From Clostridia bacterium (GTDB taxonomy: Bacteria; Bacillota; Clostridia; Oscillospirales; CAG-272), in contig JAKSVJ010000100.1 in the NCBI GenBank assembly GCA_024408015.1, positions 1 through 5,323 on the forward strand: a DNA stretch of 5,323 nucleotides, given 5' to 3'. Below are positions 1 to 5,323 of the stretch, piece by piece (within the stretch, counting starts at the first letter, position 1; every line of letters starts with the position of its first letter). The position numbers and the translations under genes were made by a program. The notes beneath the pieces are model-generated. The model was not told the DNA's origin. It saw only the letters and a program-made list of their open reading frames with translations, and ran no database searches.

Positions 1-1
1 T

Positions 2-406
2 GGTGATTATTATCTGTTAAAAAAGAGCATTGGTGACGAATTTGATTTTGAATTATACAACAAATTGATTCGTGATAGTGGCTTAACTGATTTTGTGGAA
101 ATGATAGATAAAGTTATCGATTCAATATTTAACGAAAGCTCTATTGATGAAGAGATAATATTGTATATTTATAAGAGCTCAATGTATGGATCAAACAGAT
201 TGAGAATCAAAAATGGCATTAAAAAATACGGAAGATTTAAATATATGCTAAGATTGTTTTTCCTACCATATCGTAGCATGGCACAAAATTATCACGTATT
301 AAAATATTTGCCATTCCTTTTGCCAGTTATGTGGTTGGTAAGATTTGTAAGATTTTGTTTTAGAGGACAGAGTTCCTTAAGCACAATAAAATCATTGATT
401 GATTAA
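2..406 (+). CDS. C-terminal part of a probable nucleotidyltransferase-family protein (NTP_transf_5-like), 5' end outside window
   Basis: The reading frame is open from base 2 to the TAA at 404-406, giving the last 134 residues of a gene that begins upstream. A TTG at 65 is in frame but has no ribosome binding site, so it is not taken as the start. The tail contains YGS-NR (about residues 59-64 of the visible part), then LFFLPYRSM, a Y-x-x-LKYLP-LLP-x-x-W segment and a basic RFVRF end. From memory this order matches the C-terminal end of uncharacterised nucleotidyltransferases (NTP_transf_5), which typically end in a F-PY-x-x-M / P-x-LLP-x-x-W-x-x-R pattern. The catalytic GS-x-D part would lie upstream and cannot be seen. 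Such proteins often sit in surface-polysaccharide or peptide-modification clusters, but nothing here shows that context. Family call moderately sure; substrate unknown. Confidence 0.65.
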   Translation, partial: GDYYLLKKSIGDEFDFELYNKLIRDSGLTDFVEMIDKVIDSIFNESSIDEEIILYIYKSSMYGSNRLRIKNGIKKYGRFKYMLRLFFLPYRSMAQNYHVLKYLPFLLPVMWLVRFVRFCFRGQSSLSTIKSLID

Positions 407-427
407 ATTTGTCCCAATACTGATAAT
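399..427 (+). promoter_or_regulatory. Candidate sigma-A promoter for the AI-2E family gene
   Basis: TTGATT (399-404, 4 of 6 matches to TTGACA) is followed by exactly 17 bases and GATAAT (422-427, 5 of 6 matches to TATAAT). The -35 box overlaps the stop codon of the upstream gene. The start point would fall near 434, leaving a leader of about 40 bases before the GTG start. In so AT-rich a sequence chance matches are common, so this is a candidate only. Confidence 0.42.
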
Positions 428-441
428 TAAAACGTTTAATT
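425..441 (+). repeat. AT-rich inverted repeat upstream of the AI-2E gene
   Basis: AATTAAA (425-431) and TTTAATT (435-441) are perfect inverted copies separated by ACG, with AAACGTTT (430-437) as an alternative palindromic core. It overlaps the candidate -10 box and start point, so it could be an operator. Because it is followed by a few T residues it could also be a weak terminator for the upstream gene. All stem pairs are A-T, so a stable RNA hairpin is doubtful. Confidence 0.3.
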
Positions 442-455
442 TTTGAAAGCGAAAG

Positions 456-475
456 AAAAGGAGGAACTAGTAGTG
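456..475 (+). promoter_or_regulatory. Ribosome binding site deciding the GTG start of the AI-2E gene
   Basis: AAAAGGAGG (456-464) lies 8 bases before GTG at 473. The in-frame TTG at 443 has no such site upstream, and starting there would place this ribosome site inside the coding region. The GTG start gives an N-terminus beginning MKFEWNKKYF, the usual form in clostridial AI-2E-family proteins. Confidence 0.85.
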
Positions 476-2194
476 AAATTTGAGTGGAATAAAAAGTATT
501 TTCAAATTGCTGTTTACGCATTGATTGTATTATTAATACTTACGTTTGTTATTTTCGCATTCATTGGCCTTGAAAGTGTTGCTTCTGTATTTAGATCAAT
601 CGCTAGTGCATTCACATCACTTATTTATGGTGTTGTTTTGGCATTCCTAGTTAATCCTTTGATGAAAAAGTTTAGTGATTTGTTTGCGTTCCTTACTGCA
701 GATGATAAAATTCCAGAGTTAAAGGAAGAAACACCTGTTCCAGAAGAACCAAAGAAACCAGTAAAACCAGAATCAAAAAAGAGTAGACTTGAAAAAATAA
801 AGAAAACAGACGACATTGAATATTACCAGAAAGTTCACGATATTGGTGTTGAATATTGTGAAGAGATGAACGAATATCGTCGTTTGATTCGTGAGTATTC
901 AAGTAAGATGCGCGAAATCGATAGAATAAAAAAGAGAAACGCATATATATCTAAAAATAGAGAAAAAGATTTAAAGAAGATCATTAGAGTAACAAGTAGA
1001 CATAAGAGAATAAATGCAACAACTTATTCAAGTGGAAACAAAGATGTTAAAACTCGTTATATTTTAAGAAGAGCTTTAGCAGTTACATCGGCACTTGTTG
1101 TTGTACTTTTGGCTGCTGGTGTATTTGCATACAGTGTAGTTCCTTCTATTGCAGAAGGCACACAACAACTTCTTGGAAAATTACCAGGATATGTACTATC
1201 TCTCATGGTTTGGATTAGAAGCCTTCCTGATAGATTGGGTATTGAGGGCGATTTCGTTCAAAACATCGTAGCACAATTGGACTCTTTGCTCGACAAGTTG
1301 TATGGCTGGATTACCGATTTGCTCCCGATGTTAACATCATTTCTCGAATCATTTCTTATTACAGTTAAAGATGTACTTATTGGTTGTTTCTTTGCAATTT
1401 ATTTCCTACTTGCCAAAGAAAGAGTATTGGCAAAACTTAAGAAATTATTTACAGCAATTTTGCCAGAATCAACAGTTAACCCTTTCTTTAAGATTTGCCG
1501 TGATTTGAATACAAGTTTTGGTTCATTTATCACAGCTAAATTGTTCGACTCACTTATTATTGGTATTATAACATTTGTATTCATGTTGATATTCAATATA
1601 CCATATGCAGCACTTATCGCACTTGTAGTTGGTGTAACAAATGTTATTCCTATGTTCGGTCCGTTCATTGGAGCTATTCCATCAGCATTTATCATTCTTG
1701 TAATTGAGCCATCTAAATGTTTGACATTTATCATCCTCATTCTTGCAATTCAGCAATTTGATGGAAACGTACTTGGACCAAGAATACTTGGTGCTCAAGT
1801 AAAATCAACATCACTTGGAATTCTTACAGCCTTGACAATTTTCTCAACATTCTGGGGTCTTACAGGACTTGTTATTGCGGTTCCAGTATTCTCAGTTCTT
1901 TATGAACTTATCAAGACTCTTTCAGAGAGAGCCCTTGTTAGAAAAGGACTTGATGTCGACACAAGATGTTACTATACAGATGATTTGGGTAGAAACATGA
2001 GTGATGAAGTTGAAATAAAGAAGAGTCATAAGTCTTCATTAACAGAAGCCTTAGAATCAAGTTCATTTGGTAGACTCGCTTTGAGAACATCACCTGTTGC
2101 GAACTTCACAAAAAAGGTTGACGAAATAGACAAGACAAAACTTGTGAACAATAACGTTGATGAATCAATCATTGACGAAAAAGAAAATTTATAG
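473..2194 (+). CDS. AI-2E family transporter (UPF0118) with a long charged cytoplasmic insertion
   Basis: The 573-residue integral membrane protein belongs to the AI-2E/UPF0118 family (PF01594). Some members export autoinducer-2 (TqsA) and others are cation/proton antiporters, so the substrate here is open. Membrane segments are seen at about residues 10-32, 38-60, 200-226, 293-313, 357-375, 378-412, 415-432 and 448-480. The family signatures are clear: NVIPMFGPFIGAIP near 390-405, and QQFDGNVLGPRILG near 424-437. Between the second and third segments lies an insertion of about 135 residues: a proline/lysine/glutamate-rich stretch (about 87-103) and then a highly charged, probably coiled-coil part (about 110-195). 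The last 90 residues are hydrophilic and probably cytoplasmic. The gene has its own candidate promoter and a strong terminator, so it may be a single-gene unit. Family assignment is firm; function is not. Confidence 0.92.
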   Translation: MKFEWNKKYFQIAVYALIVLLILTFVIFAFIGLESVASVFRSIASAFTSLIYGVVLAFLVNPLMKKFSDLFAFLTADDKIPELKEETPVPEEPKKPVKPESKKSRLEKIKKTDDIEYYQKVHDIGVEYCEEMNEYRRLIREYSSKMREIDRIKKRNAYISKNREKDLKKIIRVTSRHKRINATTYSSGNKDVKTRYILRRALAVTSALVVVLLAAGVFAYSVVPSIAEGTQQLLGKLPGYVLSLMVWIRSLPDRLGIEGDFVQNIVAQLDSLLDKLYGWITDLLPMLTSFLESFLITVKDVLIGCFFAIYFLLAKERVLAKLKKLFTAILPESTVNPFFKICRDLNTSFGSFITAKLFDSLIIGIITFVFMLIFNIPYAALIALVVGVTNVIPMFGPFIGAIPSAFIILVIEPSKCLTFIILILAIQQFDGNVLGPRILGAQVKSTSLGILTALTIFSTFWGLTGLVIAVPVFSVLYELIKTLSERALVRKGLDVDTRCYYTDDLGRNMSDEVEIKKSHKSSLTEALESSSFGRLALRTSPVANFTKKVDEIDKTKLVNNNVDESIIDEKENL

Positions 2195-2200
2195 TAAAAT
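2172..2200 (+). promoter_or_regulatory. Probable promoter of the tRNA-Arg gene, overlapping the AI-2E gene end
   Basis: TTGACG (2172-2177, 5 of 6 consensus matches) and TAAAAT (2195-2200, 5 of 6) are separated by exactly 17 bases, making this the best sigma-A-type promoter in the window. The -35 box is inside the last codons of the AI-2E gene, and the -10 box begins directly after its TAG stop. Transcription would start near 2206-2208, about 35 bases before the mature tRNA. The start lies inside the 5' arm of the terminator at 2203-2236. The only downstream gene before the next terminator is the tRNA. Confidence 0.6.
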
Positions 2201-2202
2201 AC

Positions 2203-2236
2203 TAGAGGGGTCAGTTATGACTCCTCTAAGTTTTTA
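2203..2236 (+). terminator. Rho-independent terminator of the AI-2E gene
   Basis: An 11-bp stem, with arms at 2203-2213 and 2218-2228, one G-T wobble and a GTTA loop, is followed after two bases by TTTTTATT. It begins 8 bases after the stop codon. A transcript beginning at the overlapping promoter would lack the first few bases of the left arm, leaving a shortened stem of about 7 pairs. Confidence 0.85.
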
Positions 2237-2241
2237 TTATT

Positions 2242-2318
2242 GTTCTCGTAGCCCAGCTGGATAGAGCGATTGCCTCCTAAGCAATAGGCCAGCGGTTCAA
2301 ATCCGCTCGGGGACGCCA
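2242..2318 (+). tRNA. tRNA-Arg, anticodon CCU (reads AGG)
   Basis: A full cloverleaf can be drawn. The acceptor stem is 2242-2248 with 2308-2314, seven pairs including two G-U wobbles. The D arm is 2251-2267 with loop AGCTGGATA. The anticodon stem is 2269-2273 with 2281-2285, all paired, with loop CTCCTAA and anticodon CCT at 2276-2278. The variable loop is AGGCC. The T arm is 2291-2307 with loop TTCAAAT. The discriminator is G, and CCA is encoded at 2316-2318. The A at D-loop position 20 fits arginine identity. One irregularity is C opposite A at the third D-stem pair (positions 12 and 23), where T-A is usual. AGG is a rare codon here: I noticed only two in the adjacent binding-protein/permease gene. 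Confidence 0.95.
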
Positions 2319-2359
2319 AAGTCGAATCACATTAAGTGGTCCGGCTTTTCTTTTTGTTT
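2318..2359 (+). terminator. Rho-independent terminator of the tRNA-Arg gene
   Basis: A 13-position stem, with arms at 2318-2330 and 2336-2348, one A-C mismatch and two G-T wobbles, has an ATTAA loop and is followed by TCTTTTTGTTT. Its left arm begins with the final A of the encoded CCA. The hairpin therefore starts at the mature 3' end, and processing must separate the two. Confidence 0.85.
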
Positions 2360-2388
2360 ACGAATTGCCACGAGTTTCTAGATAAACA

Positions 2389-2417
2389 TTGCGGATTGTT
2401 TCAATCTGTGTTAAACT
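2389..2417 (+). promoter_or_regulatory. Candidate promoter of the amino-acid ABC transporter operon
   Basis: TTGCGG (2389-2394), a 17-base spacer and TAAACT (2412-2417) form a moderate sigma-A match. TGT directly before the second box gives an extended -10. Transcription would start near 2424, with a leader of about 50 bases. The leader is too short for a T-box or a typical amino-acid riboswitch. Confidence 0.4.
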
Positions 2418-2449
2418 AACAAAGAAATAGTTGTTAATGATTAGTAATC
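2394..2449 (+). repeat. Two related short inverted repeats in the ABC operon leader
   Basis: GATTG-TTT-CAATC (2394-2406) lies in the spacer of the candidate promoter, and GATTA-G-TAATC (2439-2449) lies after its predicted start point. Both are perfect 5-base inverted repeats sharing GATT and AATC ends, with centres 44 bases apart. They could be operator half-sites for a repressor of the importer. Short AT-rich palindromes also arise often by chance, so this is tentative. Confidence 0.25.
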
Positions 2450-2472
2450 TCAGAAATATATAGGAGTTTTTT

Positions 2473-4716
2473 ATGAAGAAAGTTATTGGTGTGTTGTTAT
2501 TGGTTGCAACAATATTCACTCTTGCTTTAATACCAATAAGTGCAGCCGGAACTACCGGAGGTTCAAATACACTTGAGAATTGGGATGGAGAAAAAATAGG
2601 CGTACTTACAGGTTCTATACATGATCAGTACGCAAAGCGTTATTTTCCTGATGCCGAAATATTATACTTTTCTAGCATAAGCGATGTCATAGCAGCGGTA
2701 AATAATGGTATTGTTGATGGGTTCTTCCAAGATGTATTTGGTATATATGCTACCTTATCCGAAAATGACAGACTTACATACATAAATGATCCTGTTGATG
2801 TTTCACCTACAGCTTTCGCTTTGCCAAAATCACAAAGGGGTGAAGAAATTCGCATTTTGTTAGATGAATATATTAGCAAAATCGAAGAAGACGGAACCAT
2901 GGCTAGTCTTAAAGCAAAGTGGCTAACACCAGAATTAAATAGTTATGATGTTGATATATCAGATCTTCAAGGTTATGAAAAAACAATTGAGTTTGCAACA
3001 TCATGTTCAGGCCGTCCATGTACATATTATTACAATGGAAAACCATCTGGATATGAAATTGAATTGATTGCTGGATTCTGCCGTGAATATGGATTTAATT
3101 TAAATATTAATGTAACAGATTTTGCTGGCATAATACCAGGACTTGTAAGTGGAAAATATGACATTGGCGCTGACATTATAGTAGTTACAGAAGAAAGATC
3201 GCAGAGCGTTCTCTTCTCAAAACCAACTAATACACTTCCTCTTTGTTTAGTCGTAAAAAAAGATACTAGTAGTGGTGGAATGCGCTATTTTACAACCGTG
3301 GGATCATTGCAAGGTGAAGATGTTAACCTTGGCATTGTGGTTGGAATGAGCACAGATGAATTGTACAAAAAGTATTTTCCTAATGGAACAATAAAATACT
3401 ATAACACAATGGCAGATGTTTTGTATGCTCTCTCTGTTGGACAAGTAGACTGCTTCCTTGATGAGGCACCACTAACAAAATACATAGCTTCACAAAATCC
3501 GGGTTTTACATATATTGACGAATTGGTTGGCGAAACTATTGATACGGGTTTCGTAATAGGTGATTCTGATTTTGATAAAAAATTAAAAGCTGATATTGAT
3601 GAATTTATAACAAAATCAAGGGTGGACGGTGTTATAGATGAAATCATGAATAGATGGATTGGACCAGAATCCGAAAGTCAGAGAGTTGTCATTCCAACTA
3701 ATGGCGATAAAGGTGTTATTAAAGTTGCCGCCTGTGCACAAGCGACACCAAGTTGTTTTATTAAAAACAATGAGTTTGCAGGCTATGAGTTCGAAATTCT
3801 AGCAAAATTTGCAACTGAATATGGTTATGGACTAGAAATTGTCGATATGGATTTCAGTGGAATTATAGGTTCTATTCAATCAGGTAAATGTGATATTGGA
3901 TGTTGCTGTATATCAATCACCCCAGAACGTCAAGAAAGTGTAACATTTACAGCCGCATATACTGCAAACGCATGTCTCTTGCTTGTAAGACAGCCATATG
4001 AAAAAACAGGATTCTTTGAAGGATTGAAAGATAGTTTTTACAAAACATTTATCAAAGAATCACGTTGGAAGCTTATCGTTGAAGGTATAAAGACAACAAT
4101 TATCATATCCATTTGTTCTGTTATTCTTGGTACAATTCTTGGATTTGGTCTTTGTTTGCTACGCAGAATAAAAAACAAAACAACATTTGCTATAACATCA
4201 GTATACATTCGTCTTTTCCAAGGAACACCATTACTCGTTGTATTGATGATTTTCTACTATATAATCTTTGCGAAGAGTGGCGTGAGCGGAGAGTTTGTTG
4301 CCATCATCTCATTTGCATTGAACTTTGCAGCATATGTTTGCGAAATGTTTAGAACAGGTATTGATGGTGTTGATGAAGGACAAACTGAAGCAGCATTAGC
4401 ATTAGGTTACACAAAACAACAAGCATTTTTCAAGATAGTGCTACCACAAGCTGCAACTAGATTCTTGCCAGTTTATAAAGGTGAGTTTATATCACTTGTT
4501 AAGATGACTTCTATTGTAGGTTACATAGCTGTTCAAGATATTACAAAAATGAGTGATATTATTAGATCATGTACATATGAAGCATTTTTCCCACTAATTG
4601 CAACAGCCATAATTTATTTCATCATTTCATGGGCCCTTATGATGTTGTTAAAGGCTATTGAAATAAAAGTTGAACCAAATCGCAAAAAGAGAACTGTGAA
4701 AGGAGTGAAGATGTAA
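2473..4716 (+). CDS. Polar amino-acid ABC transporter: duplicated, permuted substrate-binding domains fused to permease
   Basis: AGGAG (2462-2466) is 6 bases before the ATG. The 747-residue product starts with a signal sequence (1-25, ending near ISAAG, with no lipobox cysteine). Four half-domains of the type II amino-acid binding-protein fold (PF00497 type) follow: a C-terminal half (37-156), N-terminal half (170-264), C-terminal half (279-398) and N-terminal half (414-507). A GlnP/HisM-type permease (about 513-735) comes last. Its segments begin near 541 and 585, and its EAA loop runs from EAALALG (639-645) to LPQA (657-660). The carboxylate-binding arginines are R242 and R486. The amino-binding acidic position is D87 in the first copy and E331 in the second. 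Substrate is probably a polar amino acid, captured outside and passed through a permease dimer powered by the adjacent ATPase. The closest known arrangement is GlnPQ, with two tandem binding domains fused to the permease, but the half order differs. Cysteine is frequent in the exported part. Confidence 0.93.
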   Translation: MKKVIGVLLLVATIFTLALIPISAAGTTGGSNTLENWDGEKIGVLTGSIHDQYAKRYFPDAEILYFSSISDVIAAVNNGIVDGFFQDVFGIYATLSENDRLTYINDPVDVSPTAFALPKSQRGEEIRILLDEYISKIEEDGTMASLKAKWLTPELNSYDVDISDLQGYEKTIEFATSCSGRPCTYYYNGKPSGYEIELIAGFCREYGFNLNINVTDFAGIIPGLVSGKYDIGADIIVVTEERSQSVLFSKPTNTLPLCLVVKKDTSSGGMRYFTTVGSLQGEDVNLGIVVGMSTDELYKKYFPNGTIKYYNTMADVLYALSVGQVDCFLDEAPLTKYIASQNPGFTYIDELVGETIDTGFVIGDSDFDKKLKADIDEFITKSRVDGVIDEIMNRWIGPESESQRVVIPTNGDKGVIKVAACAQATPSCFIKNNEFAGYEFEILAKFATEYGYGLEIVDMDFSGIIGSIQSGKCDIGCCCISITPERQESVTFTAAYTANACLLLVRQPYEKTGFFEGLKDSFYKTFIKESRWKLIVEGIKTTIIISICSVILGTILGFGLCLLRRIKNKTTFAITSVYIRLFQGTPLLVVLMIFYYIIFAKSGVSGEFVAIISFALNFAAYVCEMFRTGIDGVDEGQTEAALALGYTKQQAFFKIVLPQAATRFLPVYKGEFISLVKMTSIVGYIAVQDITKMSDIIRSCTYEAFFPLIATAIIYFIISWALMMLLKAIEIKVEPNRKKRTVKGVKM

Positions 4717-5323
4717 TGAGTAACGAAGTATTTATTCGAATTAGTCATTTGAGAAAAGAATATCCTGATGCTACACCTCTAAAAGATGTAAGCGTTGATA
4801 TTTATAAAGGCGACGTTATTTCTATCATTGGACCTTCTGGAACCGGAAAATCAACACTTCTTAGATGTGTTAACCTTCTTAATGTTCCAACTTCCGGACA
4901 GATTTTTGTTGATGGTGAAGAAATTACTGCAAAAGGTTGCAAAGTCAATTTGTTAAGACGAAAGATGGGAATGGTTTTCCAGTCATTCAATCTTTTTAAT
5001 AACATGACTGTTATTGATAATATAATGAAGGCGCCTGTTGAGCTGTTGGGCATGAGTAGACAAGAAGCTTATGACCTAGGAATGGAATTACTAGCGAAAG
5101 TTGGTCTCAAGAACCAAGCTCTTAGATATCCAGATGAACTTTCAGGTGGACAAAAACAACGTGTTGCAATTGTTCGTACATTGGCAATGAAACCGGAAAT
5201 TATTCTTTTTGATGAGCCAACCAGTGCACTTGACCCTACTATGGTAGGAGAAGTATTATCAGTTATTAAGTCTCTTGCCTCTGAGGGCTTAACAATGATG
5301 ATTGTTACTCATGAAATGAAATT
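4716..5323 (+). CDS. Amino-acid ABC transporter ATP-binding protein (GlnQ/HisP type), 3' end outside window
   Basis: The ATG at 4716 shares its A with the TAA stop of the permease fusion (TAATG) and has AAAGGAG at 4699-4705, so the two genes are probably translationally coupled. The visible 202 residues hold almost the whole nucleotide-binding domain: A-loop Y16, Walker A GPSGTGKST (39-47), Q-loop Q89, signature LSGGQKQR (142-149), Walker B ILFDE (163-167), the D-loop SALD and H-loop H199. A typical member has about 240-255 residues, so roughly 40-50 are missing beyond the window. It would act as a cytoplasmic dimer driving import through the fused permease. The helix after the signature reads AIVRTLAM where AIARALAM is usual, a conservative change away from catalytic residues. 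Confidence 0.95.
   Translation, partial: MSNEVFIRISHLRKEYPDATPLKDVSVDIYKGDVISIIGPSGTGKSTLLRCVNLLNVPTSGQIFVDGEEITAKGCKVNLLRRKMGMVFQSFNLFNNMTVIDNIMKAPVELLGMSRQEAYDLGMELLAKVGLKNQALRYPDELSGGQKQRVAIVRTLAMKPEIILFDEPTSALDPTMVGEVLSVIKSLASEGLTMMIVTHEMK

Noticed and set aside
65..406. A separate 113-residue gene starting at TTG 65
   Set aside because: The frame is open upstream to base 2, no ribosome binding site precedes 65, and the protein tail matches the C-terminus of a longer family.
443..472. TTG at 443 as the start of the AI-2E gene
   Set aside because: The strong AAGGAGG site lies between this TTG and the GTG at 473, and the extra ten residues are not expected for the family.
1399..1740. Minus-strand open frame of 113 codons, and other minus-strand frames within the genes
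   Set aside because: They lie wholly inside well-supported + strand genes and show no recognisable protein features.
2242..2359. tRNA 3' end as an integration (attachment) site
   Set aside because: No integrase gene and no repeated copy of the tRNA 3' end were seen in the window; the sequence downstream is an ordinary terminator and transporter operon.
2319..2472. T-box or amino-acid riboswitch in the leader of the transporter operon
   Set aside because: The space after the tRNA terminator is only about 110 bases, with no specifier-type stem, no T-box sequence and no second terminator before the start codon.
4113..4352. Alternative + strand frame of 79 codons inside the permease region
   Set aside because: It overlaps the membrane segments of the fusion protein in another frame, and its translation resembles no protein domain.

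Overview
The window is an AT-rich stretch of a low-GC Gram-positive (Bacillota) chromosome, most likely from a clostridial or Lachnospiraceae-like anaerobe. The evidence is strong AGGAGG-type ribosome binding sites, AGA-dominated arginine codons, a CCA-encoding tRNA gene, rho-independent terminators, and protein families typical of gut Clostridia. TAA and TAG are the stops seen, tryptophan is read from TGG, and no in-frame TGA occurs, which fits the standard bacterial code. All genes lie on the + strand. There is no sign of mobile elements, CRISPR or phage.

Layout: (1) The 3' end of a gene (1-406) whose product looks like the C-terminus of an NTP_transf_5-type nucleotidyltransferase. (2) After a 66-bp gap with a promoter candidate, a 573-residue AI-2E/UPF0118 membrane protein (473-2194) with an unusually long charged cytoplasmic insertion, closed by a strong terminator. 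(3) A tRNA-Arg(CCU) gene (2242-2318). Its near-consensus promoter overlaps the end of the AI-2E gene, and its terminator starts at the CCA end. (4) A leader with a promoter candidate and two small inverted repeats. (5) A two-gene polar amino-acid ABC importer: a 747-residue substrate-binding/permease fusion (2473-4716) joined by a one-base TAATG overlap to its ATPase gene (4716 onward, cut by the window edge).

The most notable item is the importer fusion. Ahead of the GlnP/HisM-type permease it carries four half-domains of periplasmic-binding-protein fold II, in the order C-half, N-half, C-half, N-half. Equivalent residues in the two copies lie 244 positions apart at nearly every landmark, so a permuted unit appears to have been tandemly duplicated. 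The exported part has 12 cysteines, three of them consecutive at a predicted ligand-contact loop. The two genes together would make a complete importer: a permease dimer, two ATPases, and up to four binding domains per complex, comparable to lactococcal GlnPQ but with a different domain order. No wholly new system is evident. The fusion architecture and the promoter/terminator overlap before the tRNA are the points that merit follow-up.
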